Positions 56,348 through 64,000 of a stretch of DNA of 64,000 nt are shown here, one piece after another. Source of the DNA: Aeromonas salmonicida subsp. salmonicida (GTDB lineage: Bacteria; Pseudomonadota; Gammaproteobacteria; Enterobacterales; Aeromonadaceae); NCBI RefSeq assembly GCF_001643305.1, contig NZ_LSGW01000071.1, positions 1-64,000 on the forward strand, read 5' to 3'. Position numbers and translations under genes: made by a program. Within the stretch, counting starts at the first letter, position 1, and every line of letters starts with the position of its first letter. The notes beneath the pieces were generated by a model. The model made no database searches. It was not told the origin of the DNA and was given only the letters and a program-made list of their open reading frames with translations.

Positions 56348-57220
56348 TTATTCTGACAAGCCGACATAAACGTCGTAGAGCTGTCCCTGCCGTTCGACGG
56401 TGACGGTCATTTCCGTGGCGCCTGCCACCTGCTGCATCGCCTGCATGGCCTGAGCGTTATCCCGCAGATCCAGACCATTGATGCTGACCGCCATGTCATT
56501 GGCGACCAGACCGAGTTGATTGAACAGTTCTGGATTGCTGCCCGGATTGAGGCGATAGCCGACCATGCGGCCATCCACTCGTACCGGTGAAATATTGAGG
56601 TAATCGGTGATCTTGCCGGGGTTGCCCAGCAATTCGCTGCGCACCGAGGAGAGCTTCTCATCCGGGTTGCCCTGCTTGGGCAGGGGTTTGCCGTACTCTT
56701 CCCCGTCCAGCATCAGGGTCTCGTCACGCGCGTCACGTTCTATGATGACGCGGTCGGCAAACACCTGGCGAACCTTGGCCTGGGTGCCATCGATGAAGTC
56801 ACCTATGCCATAGGAATTTTGCACACCGCTGTGGGCTATGATGGCGATGGACTTGGCGGGATCGGAACTGGCCAGCACACCGTTGAGCTGCGCATTGAGC
56901 TGGGTCTTGGGTGCGTCGGCTGCGACAGCATCGGCCGCCCGGGCCTGCTGCTTCGCCTTGCCAAACAGTGCCAGCCGGCTGACGCCGCCGAGATCGAGCC
57001 GGGCCTTGCCCTGACCCTGACTGCCTGCCACGGCCGGTTGCCAGGGCTGACTGCTCTGCTGGCTACCGAGATCCAGCAACCGCCAGGTAAGACCGGCGCA
57101 CTGGTGGGCCAGCAACAGCAGCAAGAGCCAGAACAGGGGCTGGCTGAAACGGGAGAGCGGCACAGTTTTGCAACGGGCCAGAAGGGAGCTCAACAAGTCA
57201 TCCCTGAACGGTAGCGTCAT
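56348..57220 (-). CDS. exeC: Type II secretion protein C (ExeC)
   Basis: 290 residues from ATG 57220 (MTLPFRDDLLSSLLARCK), the usual Aeromonas length. One membrane segment (near 29-48), an HR domain (about 110-190) that binds the secretin N0 domain, and a C-terminal PDZ domain (about 195-290). First gene of exeC-exeN; AT-rich sequence with TATATT lies just upstream. Divergent from hslR. Confidence 0.95.
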   Translation of the reverse strand: MTLPFRDDLLSSLLARCKTVPLSRFSQPLFWLLLLLLAHQCAGLTWRLLDLGSQQSSQPWQPAVAGSQGQGKARLDLGGVSRLALFGKAKQQARAADAVAADAPKTQLNAQLNGVLASSDPAKSIAIIAHSGVQNSYGIGDFIDGTQAKVRQVFADRVIIERDARDETLMLDGEEYGKPLPKQGNPDEKLSSVRSELLGNPGKITDYLNISPVRVDGRMVGYRLNPGSNPELFNQLGLVANDMAVSINGLDLRDNAQAMQAMQQVAGATEMTVTVERQGQLYDVYVGLSE

Positions 57221-57370
57221 GTTTATCAATATATTCTGGCTTCCAAATCGGTTGGCTATTGTGTACGGCAATGGACCCAGAGACAACCGACCGGATGGTA
57301 TCAAGCTGTGAAAATTGACATTCCGTCACACCATCAGCCCCCCTGTTTCTATCCCGAGGCCTGCCTCTGG

Positions 57371-57376
57371 TATAAT
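57371..57376 (+). promoter_or_regulatory. Extended -10 promoter of hslR-hslO
   Basis: CTGGTATAAT holds a perfect TATAAT preceded by TGG, an extended -10. No good -35 is seen. The hslR ATG is 34 bases downstream. Confidence 0.6.
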
Positions 57377-57410
57377 CAGGCTCCCCTTTCAGCCATCCCG
57401 GAGTCGATTC

Positions 57411-57809
57411 ATGCCGAATCCCGCAGAAACCACAACCCAGGTCCGCCTCGACAAATGGTTGTGGGCCGCGCGTTTTTACAAGACCCGCAGCCTGGCCCGC
57501 GATCAGATTGAAGGGGGCAAGGTGCACTATAACGGCCAGCGCAGCAAACCTGGCAAGGCCGTTGAAGCCGGCGCCCTCATCCGTGTCTGGCAGGGCCAGG
57601 ACGAGCGGGAGGTACGGGTACTGCAAGTGAGCGAACAGCGCAAGTCCGCCCCGCTGGCCCAGCTGCTCTATGAAGAGACGGAAGCCAGCCTGAAAAAACG
57701 GGCCGAGAACAGCGAGGCGCGCCGCTTCAACAGCCAGTTTGCCCCGAGCCCCGAGCGTCGCCCCGACAAGCAGGAGCGGCGCCAGCTGATCAAGGTCAAG
57801 CAATACTGA
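57411..57809 (+). CDS. hslR: Ribosome-associated heat shock protein HslR (Hsp15)
   Basis: 132 residues from ATG 57411 with GGAG upstream. The S4 RNA-binding domain (VRLDKWLWAARFYKTRSLARDQIEGGKVHYNGQRSKPGKAV) fills the N-terminal half; the C-terminus is basic. Hsp15 rescues stalled 50S subunits that carry nascent chains. hslO follows after 105 bases on the same strand, as in E. coli. Confidence 0.93.
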   Translation: MPNPAETTTQVRLDKWLWAARFYKTRSLARDQIEGGKVHYNGQRSKPGKAVEAGALIRVWQGQDEREVRVLQVSEQRKSAPLAQLLYEETEASLKKRAENSEARRFNSQFAPSPERRPDKQERRQLIKVKQY

Positions 57810-57914
57810 CTCGCCAACGTGGCCATTTTATGACGACAGGGGGCGAGATAAGTTCCTAACCACCTGTTTATTATTGTTTTTATCTATTCACCTCACCTAA
57901 GAACCCAGGAATGC

Positions 57915-58802
57915 ATGATGAGTAACCAAGATCTCCTGTATCGCTATCTGTTTGAAGAGTACGAAGTCCGGGGTGAGCTGGTCCAGCTGGATCACACCTA
58001 CCGCCACGTGGTGGAAGCCCAGAGTTATCCGGTGCAGGTGCAAAAATTGTTGGGTGAACTGCTGGTCGCCACCAGCCTGCTGACCGCCACCCTCAAGTTC
58101 GAAGGCTCCATCACTGTGCAGTTGCAGGGTGATGGCCCTGTCCGTCTGGCGGTGATCAACGGTGACAACAACCAGCAGTTGCGCGGCGTGGCCCGCTATG
58201 AAGGGGAGCTGCCGAGCGATGGCAAGCTGCAGAGCCTGATTGGCAACGGCCAGCTGATCATCACCATCACTCCGGAGCAGGGCGAGCGCTATCAGGGCAT
58301 CATAGCCCTGGACGCCGATACCCTGGCGGGCTGTCTGGAGCACTACTTCGCCCAATCCGAACAGCTGGCCACCAAGCTCTGGATCCGTACCGGCTACCAC
58401 CAGGGTGAACCGCGCGCCGCCGGCATATTGCTGCAGGCACTGCCCGCCCAGAGCGAGGATCACAGCGCAGATTTCGATCACCTGACCCAGCTTACCGCCA
58501 CCATCAAGGATGAAGAGCTGTTCGGGCTGGAAGCGGAAGAGATCCTCTACCGTCTCTACCACCAGGACAAGGTACGGGTGTTCGACCCCCAGGCAGTCGA
58601 GTTCCGTTGTACCTGCTCCCGCGCACGCTGTGAAGGGGCCCTGCTGCAGATAGAAAAGGAAGAAGTCTTGGATATGGTGCAGGAGCTCGGCAAGATCGAC
58701 ATGCACTGTGATTATTGCGGCGCCCAGTACCAGTTTGATGGGATCGACGTCGAAACCCTGTTCAGCAGGGCTCCCGATAATGATGCAAACAAGTTACACT
58801 AA
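57915..58802 (+). CDS. hslO: Redox-regulated chaperone Hsp33
   Basis: 295 residues; two consecutive ATGs, the first used. Hsp33 is activated when its zinc-binding cysteines are oxidised. The four cysteines are in CTC (near 232-234) and CDYC (near 266-269); a fifth sits in SRARC. Start [21 protein letters not shown] and GRMLVQ-like [16 protein letters not shown] match the family. Terminator after the stop. Confidence 0.95.
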   Translation: MMSNQDLLYRYLFEEYEVRGELVQLDHTYRHVVEAQSYPVQVQKLLGELLVATSLLTATLKFEGSITVQLQGDGPVRLAVINGDNNQQLRGVARYEGELPSDGKLQSLIGNGQLIITITPEQGERYQGIIALDADTLAGCLEHYFAQSEQLATKLWIRTGYHQGEPRAAGILLQALPAQSEDHSADFDHLTQLTATIKDEELFGLEAEEILYRLYHQDKVRVFDPQAVEFRCTCSRARCEGALLQIEKEEVLDMVQELGKIDMHCDYCGAQYQFDGIDVETLFSRAPDNDANKLH

Positions 58803-58805
58803 TTG

Positions 58806-58829
58806 AAGGCGGGCAAAACCCGCCTTTAA
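58806..58829 (+). terminator. Terminator of hslO
   Basis: AAGGCGGG-CAAAA-CCCGCCTT, an 8-bp stem followed by TAACTT. Confidence 0.8.
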
Positions 58830-58951
58830 CTTAAATAACAAAAAAATACCCTATTTTATAAAGTTTGATGGCGATCTCTAAACTCTACCACCTAAGTGAT
58901 AGGATGAATGCCAGATAGAACCCTACAAACCTCTGAACCCAGGAGAATACA

Positions 58952-60577
58952 ATGACAATCGTGGCAGAACCCACCCTGGCCCAACAATTAGGACTGGACC
59001 AGTACGGTATCAAAAACAGCCAAGAAATCGTTCGCAACCCCTCTTACGATCAGCTTTTCGCGGAAGAGACACGTTCTGACCTGGAAGGGTTCGAGCGCGG
59101 TGTAGTGACCAAACTGGGCGCCGTTAATGTCAACACCGGTATCTTTACAGGCCGCTCCCCGAAAGATAAATATATCGTCAAAGACACTACTACCCAGAAT
59201 ACTGTGTGGTGGTCTGACCAGGGTAAAAACGATAACAAAGCTATTACCCCGGAAGTGTGGTCACATCTGAAATCCCTGGTGACCAAACAGCTCTCCGGCA
59301 AGCGCCTGTTTGTGGTCGATGGCTTCTGCGGTGCCAACCCGGATACCCGTCTGGCCGTGCGCGTCATCACAGAGGTGGCCTGGCAGGCTCACTTCGTCAA
59401 GAACATGTTCATTCGCCCGAGCGATGAAGAGCTGAAAGCCTTCAAACCTGACTTCGTGGTGATGAACGGCGCCAAATGCACCAACCCGAACTGGAAGGAA
59501 CAGGGTCTCAACTCCGAGAACTTCGTTGCCTTCAACCTCACCGAGAAGATCCAGCTCATCGGCGGCACCTGGTACGGTGGCGAGATGAAGAAGGGCATGT
59601 TCTCCATGATGAACTACTTCCTGCCCCTGCGCGGTATTGCCTCCATGCACTGCTCCGCCAACGTGGGTCAGGACGGCGACGTTGCCATCTTCTTCGGCCT
59701 CTCTGGCACCGGCAAGACCACCCTCTCCACCGATCCCAAGCGTCAGCTGATCGGCGATGACGAGCACGGCTGGGACGATGACGGCGTGTTCAACTTCGAA
59801 GGGGGCTGCTACGCCAAGACCATCAAGCTCTCCAAAGAAGCCGAGCCGGACATCTTCAACGCTATCCGTCGCGATGCGCTGCTGGAAAACGTGACCGTTG
59901 CCGCCGATGGCACCATCGACTTCGATGATGGCTCCAAGACCGAGAACACCCGCGTCTCCTACCCCATCTATCACATCGAGAACATCGTCAAGCCGGTCTC
60001 CAAGGCGGGTCATGCCAACAAGGTGATCTTCCTGACTGCCGACGCTTTCGGCGTGCTGCCCCCGGTTTCCAAGCTGACCAAGGAGCAGACCAAGTACCAC
60101 TTCCTGTCTGGCTTCACCGCCAAACTGGCCGGTACCGAGCGCGGCATCACAGAGCCGACTCCGACCTTCTCCTCCTGCTTCGGTGCGGCCTTCCTCAGCC
60201 TGCATCCGACCAAGTACGGTCAGGAGCTGGTGAAGCGGATGGAAGCGGCCGGCGCGGAAGCCTATCTGGTCAACACCGGCTGGAATGGCACCGGCAAGCG
60301 CATCTCCATCAAGGATACCCGCGCCATCATTGACGCCATCCTGGACGGTTCCATCGAGAAAGCCGAGACCAAGATACTGCCGGTCTTCAATCTGGAAGTG
60401 CCGACCGCACTGCACGACGTGAACCCGGCGATCCTCGACCCGCGTGACACTTATGCCGACAAGGCCGAGTGGGACGCCAAGGCAGAGGATCTGGCCCAGC
60501 GCTTCATCAAGAACTTCGAGCGTTTCACCGACAACGAAGAGGGCAAGCGCCTGGTCGCGGCAGGTCCGCAGCTGTAA
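58952..60577 (+). CDS. pckA: Phosphoenolpyruvate carboxykinase (ATP)
   Basis: 541 residues. Converts oxaloacetate and ATP to phosphoenolpyruvate for gluconeogenesis. Seen: [12 protein letters not shown] (substrate Arg), [19 protein letters not shown] with the metal Lys, the kinase-1a loop [11 protein letters not shown] near 250 and [26 protein letters not shown] lies eight bases upstream. Single gene with its own terminator; the 150 bases upstream are AT-rich. Confidence 0.97.
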   Translation: MTIVAEPTLAQQLGLDQYGIKNSQEIVRNPSYDQLFAEETRSDLEGFERGVVTKLGAVNVNTGIFTGRSPKDKYIVKDTTTQNTVWWSDQGKNDNKAITPEVWSHLKSLVTKQLSGKRLFVVDGFCGANPDTRLAVRVITEVAWQAHFVKNMFIRPSDEELKAFKPDFVVMNGAKCTNPNWKEQGLNSENFVAFNLTEKIQLIGGTWYGGEMKKGMFSMMNYFLPLRGIASMHCSANVGQDGDVAIFFGLSGTGKTTLSTDPKRQLIGDDEHGWDDDGVFNFEGGCYAKTIKLSKEAEPDIFNAIRRDALLENVTVAADGTIDFDDGSKTENTRVSYPIYHIENIVKPVSKAGHANKVIFLTADAFGVLPPVSKLTKEQTKYHFLSGFTAKLAGTERGITEPTPTFSSCFGAAFLSLHPTKYGQELVKRMEAAGAEAYLVNTGWNGTGKRISIKDTRAIIDAILDGSIEKAETKILPVFNLEVPTALHDVNPAILDPRDTYADKAEWDAKAEDLAQRFIKNFERFTDNEEGKRLVAAGPQL

Positions 60578-60605
60578 CGCCAGCACCCGTCTTCTTGCAA
60601 ACTCC

Positions 60606-60639
60606 AATACCGGTCAGCCCTGCTGACCGGTATTTTTTT
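60606..60639 (+). terminator. Terminator of pckA
   Basis: AATACCGGTCAGC-CCT-GCTGACCGGTATT stem (13 bp) followed by TTTTT. Confidence 0.92.
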
Positions 60640-60712
60640 AACCAGATGGCGGCGTTTGATCCCCCCCAAACCTTGCCTTGTGGGCGGTTGCGCGTTAGAT
60701 TCAGCCCAACTT

Positions 60713-60733
60713 TATACAATATACAATTTTGTA
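60713..60733. promoter_or_regulatory. Palindromic operator before the GntR regulator
   Basis: TACAA-TT-TTGTA at 60722-60733, preceded by another ATACAA at 60714-60719 (TATACAATATACAA). Short TTGT/ACAA palindromes are common sites of FCD-type GntR proteins, so autoregulation is likely. It lies 23 bases before the ATG. Confidence 0.5.
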
Positions 60734-60755
60734 ACGATTCCCCTGTGACCCGACC

Positions 60756-61421
60756 ATGACCCCACCCTACAAGACCCGAACCCAGATGGTGATGGAGAAC
60801 CTCCGCGGCCGGATCCTGCGTGGGGAGTTTCCCGCCGGCGCCCCTCTTCGTCAGGATGCCATCGCCAAGGAGCTGGCGGTGAGCCGCATTCCGGTGCGGG
60901 AAGCCCTGATGCAACTGGAGGCCCAGGGACTGGTGAAATTCGAGGCCCACCGCGGCGCCGTGGTCACCATGCTGGACGCCTCGGCCATCGAGGAGCTCTT
61001 TTATTTGCGAGCCCTGCTGGAAGCCGATACCCTGTTTCACGCCGTCGACCTGATGACGGAGGAGACCTTTGCCAAGGCAGAGGCCATCCTGGCCCAGTTT
61101 GATCAGGCGCTCGAGTCAGGCACCCAGATCGAACACTGGGCAGAGTTGAACCACAGTTTTCACGCCACCCTCTATCAGGCTGCCGGTCGCCCCCAGGCGC
61201 TGGAGCTGATTGCCCAGATCAATCTGAGCTGTGACCGCTATGTACGCTTCGAGCTGCTGTTTGCCAGCGACGGAGTGGACAAGGCCGAACGTGAGCACGC
61301 CCAGTTGCTGGCGCTGTGTCGCGCCCGCCGCAAACACGAGGCTGTGGTGCTGCTCAAACAACATATCGAGGCGGCTGGCCAGTCGATCAAACGGATCCTG
61401 GACAGCGGCCACAACCATTGA
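60756..61421 (+). CDS. GntR family regulator with FCD domain
   Basis: 221 residues. N-terminal winged helix (RTQMVMENLRGRILRGEFPAGAPLRQDAIAKELAVSRIPVREALMQLEAQGL), then an all-helical FCD ligand domain from about 80 with metal-site-like Asp/His residues (ELNHSFHATLYQAAGR; His near 133). The ligand is usually an organic or amino acid. It is followed after 33 bases by an aminopeptidase gene, which may be a target or an operon partner. Confidence 0.87.
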   Translation: MTPPYKTRTQMVMENLRGRILRGEFPAGAPLRQDAIAKELAVSRIPVREALMQLEAQGLVKFEAHRGAVVTMLDASAIEELFYLRALLEADTLFHAVDLMTEETFAKAEAILAQFDQALESGTQIEHWAELNHSFHATLYQAAGRPQALELIAQINLSCDRYVRFELLFASDGVDKAEREHAQLLALCRARRKHEAVVLLKQHIEAAGQSIKRILDSGHNH

Positions 61422-61454
61422 ACACTCACATCACTACAATCTGGCATTAACGAC

Positions 61455-63257
61455 ATGAATCATTTCGAGATTATTGAAACCCGCGTCGCCCAGGTCAGGG
61501 CCGCTCTGGCCATTCAAGAGCTGGACGCCTTCATAATCCCCCACGATGACGAGCACCTGGGCGAATATATTCCCGCCTACGCAGAGCGTCTGGACTGGAT
61601 CACGGGTTTCAACGGCTCCGCCGGGCTCGCCATCATAATGGCGCAGCGGGCGGCCCTGTTCATCGACGGTCGTTACACGGTGCAGGCCCGCATGCAGGCA
61701 CCGGCCGAGCTATTCGAGTTTCTTCATCTGAACGAAGATCCCCATGTGCAGTGGCTGGCTGAACAACTGCCGTCCGGCTCCCGGGTCGGCTTTGACGCCC
61801 GCCTGCACAGCCTGGCCTGGTATCAACACGCCAAGGCCCTGCTGACCGAACGCGGCATCGAGCTGGTACGGGTCGATGAGAACCCCATCGACCTGCACTG
61901 GAGCGATCGCCCCGCGCCGACCAAGACCCCGGTCATTCTCTACAGCGAAGAGCTGGCAGGCCAGTCGAGCCAGGCCAAGCGCGAACTGCTGGCCACAGAC
62001 CTGCGCAAGCGCGGGCTGGATGCCGTACTGCTGACCCAGGCCGAGCCCATCAACTGGCTGCTCAACCTGCGTGGCCGTGACGTGGAGCGTCTGCCGGTAG
62101 TGCTGGGTTTTGCGGTGCTCTACGCCAACACCAGCATGGATTTCTTCGTCGACACCGACAAGATTGACTGCATCGCCTTCTCCAGACATGTGGGACAGGA
62201 TGTCTCCGTCTACCCCATCGACAAGCTGGGTGACGTGCTGCAACGCATTGGTGAAAACCAGCAAAGAGTACTGGCCGACCCCAACACAGCCAACGCCTGG
62301 ACCCAGCTCATCATGGAAGAGGCAGGCGCCATCCTGGTGGCGGGTCAGGATCCGACCATGCTGCCGAAAGCATGCAAGAACCCGGTGGAGCTGGCCGGCA
62401 TGCAGCGCGCCCACCTGCGTGACGGCGTCGCCGTTACCCGTTTCCTCGCCTGGCTGGATCGGCTGATCGCCTCCGGCGAATTCGAGGGAGTGGATGAAGG
62501 CACGCTGGCCGATCAGCTGGAAGCCTTCCGCCACGAGCAGGAACACTACGTCGAGCCGAGCTTTGACACCATTTCGGCGCTGGGGCCCAACGCCGCCATG
62601 TGCCATTACCGTCACACCAACGGCACACCGCGCCCCTTCGGTCAGGACAGCATCTATCTGGTGGATTCCGGTGCCCAGTATCTGGACGGCACCACAGACA
62701 TCACCCGCACCGTCAAGGTGGGTGAGGTGACTGACGAGCACAAGGCCATGTTTACCCGGGTGCTGCAGGGCCATATCGCGCTGGATCAGGCCCGCTTCCC
62801 GCGCGGTACCGCCGGCATCCAGCTCGACGTGCTGGCCCGCATGCCGCTGTGGCAGGCGGGTTACAACTATGACCACGGCACAGGCCACGGTGTCGGTCAC
62901 TTCCTGAGCGTGCACGAAGGCCCCCAGCGCATCGCACCCAAGGGGAGCCTGGTGGCGCTGCAACCGGGCATGGTGCTCTCCAACGAGCCGGGTTACTACC
63001 GGGAAGATGCGTTCGGCATCCGCTGCGAAAACCTGGTGGTCGTGACCGAACAGGAACAGATGGGCGAACTGGCGATGCTGGGCTTCGAGCGCCTGACTTA
63101 TGTGCCGTTCGATACCCGCCTCATCGATCGCAGCCTGCTGAGCCCGGCCGAGTTCCGCTGGATCAACGAATACCATGTCGAGGTGTTCCGCCGCCTGAGC
63201 CCCCTGCTGGAGGGCGAGGATCTCCTCTGGCTGGAACAAGCAACCAGCCTCATCTGA
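61455..63257 (+). CDS. M24 family aminopeptidase P-like protein (long form)
   Basis: 600 residues, the length of eukaryotic-like aminopeptidase P rather than the 440 of E. coli PepP. Two creatinase-N-type domains (about 1-140 and 150-300) precede the pita-bread catalytic domain. Metal ligands are all present: Asp in YLVDSGAQY, Asp in GTTDITRTV, His in GTGHGVGHF, Glu in LSNEPGYY and Glu in IRCENLV. It removes N-terminal residues before proline. Cytosolic, no signal peptide. Terminator after the stop. Confidence 0.92.
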   Translation: MNHFEIIETRVAQVRAALAIQELDAFIIPHDDEHLGEYIPAYAERLDWITGFNGSAGLAIIMAQRAALFIDGRYTVQARMQAPAELFEFLHLNEDPHVQWLAEQLPSGSRVGFDARLHSLAWYQHAKALLTERGIELVRVDENPIDLHWSDRPAPTKTPVILYSEELAGQSSQAKRELLATDLRKRGLDAVLLTQAEPINWLLNLRGRDVERLPVVLGFAVLYANTSMDFFVDTDKIDCIAFSRHVGQDVSVYPIDKLGDVLQRIGENQQRVLADPNTANAWTQLIMEEAGAILVAGQDPTMLPKACKNPVELAGMQRAHLRDGVAVTRFLAWLDRLIASGEFEGVDEGTLADQLEAFRHEQEHYVEPSFDTISALGPNAAMCHYRHTNGTPRPFGQDSIYLVDSGAQYLDGTTDITRTVKVGEVTDEHKAMFTRVLQGHIALDQARFPRGTAGIQLDVLARMPLWQAGYNYDHGTGHGVGHFLSVHEGPQRIAPKGSLVALQPGMVLSNEPGYYREDAFGIRCENLVVVTEQEQMGELAMLGFERLTYVPFDTRLIDRSLLSPAEFRWINEYHVEVFRRLSPLLEGEDLLWLEQATSLI

Positions 63258-63261
63258 TGAC

Positions 63262-63287
63262 ACAGGGCCTGCAGGCCCTGTTTTTTT
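63262..63287 (+). terminator. Terminator of the aminopeptidase gene
   Basis: CAGGGCCT-GC-AGGCCCTG followed by seven T. Confidence 0.92.
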
Positions 63288-63297
63288 GCCTCCCGTC

Positions 63298-63311
63298 TTG
63301 ACCTGTATCAA
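63298..63311 (+). promoter_or_regulatory. FNR-like box upstream of ygbA
   Basis: TTGACCTGTATCAA matches the FNR consensus TTGAT-N4-ATCAA at nine of ten positions. It lies 26 bases before the chosen ygbA start, just past the preceding terminator. Anaerobic or nitrogen-oxide-linked control by an FNR/DNR-type protein would fit the gene family. Confidence 0.6.
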
Positions 63312-63336
63312 CACCCAGTCCCCTCAGGTCAGGACA

Positions 63337-63741
63337 ATGACCGCCATGAAACCCCATGATCCCGACTCAATGCACAGCACTCGTGCCAGCAAGGCATCCG
63401 AGCACCCCAGGCTCAAGCGGGAGCAGCAAACGGTCAGCGCCATGATCCGCCTCTACTGCCACCACCACCATCAGGATCCCGCCTGTCGGCACTGCCAGCA
63501 GTTGCAAGCGTTTGCCCACCAGCGACTGCGGCGCTGCCGTTATGGTCACGGCCACAAACCGACCTGCGCCAACTGCCACATCCACTGCTATGCCCCCGCC
63601 ATGCGCAAGCAGATCCAGCAGATCATGAAATGGAGCGGCCCGCGCATGCTGTGGCGTCACCCCTGGCTTGCCCTGTGCCATCTGCTGGACAGCCGCCGCA
63701 AGGCCCCAAGATTGCCCAACAGCCGGCCCCTGCCGCCCTGA
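63337..63741 (+). CDS. ygbA: YgbA family protein (nitrous oxide-stimulated promoter family)
   Basis: 134 residues from ATG 63337 with AGGA just upstream; ATGs at 63346 and 63370 are alternatives. The family pattern is clear: AMIRLYCHHHHQDPACRHCQQLQAFAHQRLRRCRYGHGHKPTCANCHIHCYAPAMRKQIQQIMKWSGPRML is split here only by its Cys/His spacing. Six cysteines in C-x-x-C-like arrangement suggest metal binding. E. coli ygbA is controlled by NsrR and needed during nitric oxide stress; the FNR-like box here points the same way. Biochemical role unknown. Confidence 0.85.
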   Translation: MTAMKPHDPDSMHSTRASKASEHPRLKREQQTVSAMIRLYCHHHHQDPACRHCQQLQAFAHQRLRRCRYGHGHKPTCANCHIHCYAPAMRKQIQQIMKWSGPRMLWRHPWLALCHLLDSRRKAPRLPNSRPLPP

Positions 63742-63864
63742 CACAGACCTTCGATCACTCGCGCCCGACATCATCAGGTACGCTTGCATCAACCAGGATG
63801 GCCCACTAACCTGTGACTCCTTTGACTGCCGCACGGCAGCACGAATGCAATGACAGGAGCCCGG

Positions 63865-64000
63865 ATGCATCAGCCCCCCGTTTTAAGAGTGGCCACCCAC
63901 GCCGACATGCACGCCATCTGGCAGATAGACGTCAACGTCTTCGGGGAGGATGTCTATCCAGGCTTCTTCTTTCGCCAGGCCATGGATCTCTGGCCCGAGC
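63865..64000 (+). CDS. GNAT family acetyltransferase, N-terminal part (cut by window end)
   Basis: ATG 63865 with AGGAG seven bases upstream opens a frame to the window end; 45 codons are visible, starting MHQPPVLRVATHADMHAIWQ. The pattern R-V-A-T-x-A-D-x-x-A-I-W-x-I-D-x-x-x-F-G is that of beta1-alpha1 in GNAT acetyltransferases. Substrate cannot be told. The 123 bases before it show no promoter that could be recognised. Confidence 0.65.
   Translation, partial: MHQPPVLRVATHADMHAIWQIDVNVFGEDVYPGFFFRQAMDLWPE

Overview
The window is a chromosomal segment of a gammaproteobacterium, almost certainly Aeromonas. It is GC-rich and carries the conserved blocks lptGF/pepA-holC-valS, pncC-recA-recX-alaS-lysC-csrA-tRNA(Ser/Arg), metJ/metBL and hslR-hslO-pckA, together with a complete exeC-to-exeN type II secretion cluster in the Aeromonas arrangement.

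Layout. (1) 1-5300: right end of a phage-tail-like element. Three overlapping genes (one cut by the window edge) encode structural/baseplate proteins and a hub-spike protein. A convergent, more AT-rich pair encodes a PAAR-tipped, probably membrane-active toxin and a small membrane protein that looks like its immunity protein. A gene-free 800-base stretch then leads to the 3' end of tRNA-Leu, a likely integration point. (2) 5.3-24.4 kb: core genes for LPS export, aminopeptidase A, Pol III chi, ValRS, a CNNM/CBS protein, DedA, PBP7, four tRNAs, CsrA, aspartokinase, AlaRS and RecX/RecA, with a LexA box on the recA promoter. (3) 24.4-33.5 kb: accessory region. It holds YbaK, an OsmC-rhodanese-acetyltransferase operon facing a MocR regulator, three paralogous secreted solute-binding-like proteins, and a cidAB/lrgAB-type pair facing a frameshifted LysR gene. 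(4) 33.5-38.5 kb: metL-metB with a leader ORF and met boxes, divergent metJ, and an AraC regulator. (5) 38.6-45.7 kb: CsaA, SdaC-like permease, cysQ-nudE, yrfG with a 79-bp tandem array after its stop codon, tyrS, and a LuxR-type regulator. (6) 45.7-57.2 kb: exe cluster on the minus strand. (7) 57.3-64 kb: hslR-hslO, pckA, a GntR/FCD regulator, an M24 aminopeptidase, ygbA behind an FNR-like box, and the start of an acetyltransferase.

Two themes stand out. First, the phage-like hub next to a PAAR toxin/immunity pair suggests an armed contractile particle or a mobile effector cassette. Second, gene edges have been tandemly duplicated at several places: the starts of metB and of the rhodanese gene (ribosome binding site plus first codons, each giving a short upstream ORF that imitates the real N-terminus), probably the luxR start, and the 3' ends of yrfG (79-bp units) and exeM (101-bp period). 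All statements rest on reading the sequence; no database search was possible.
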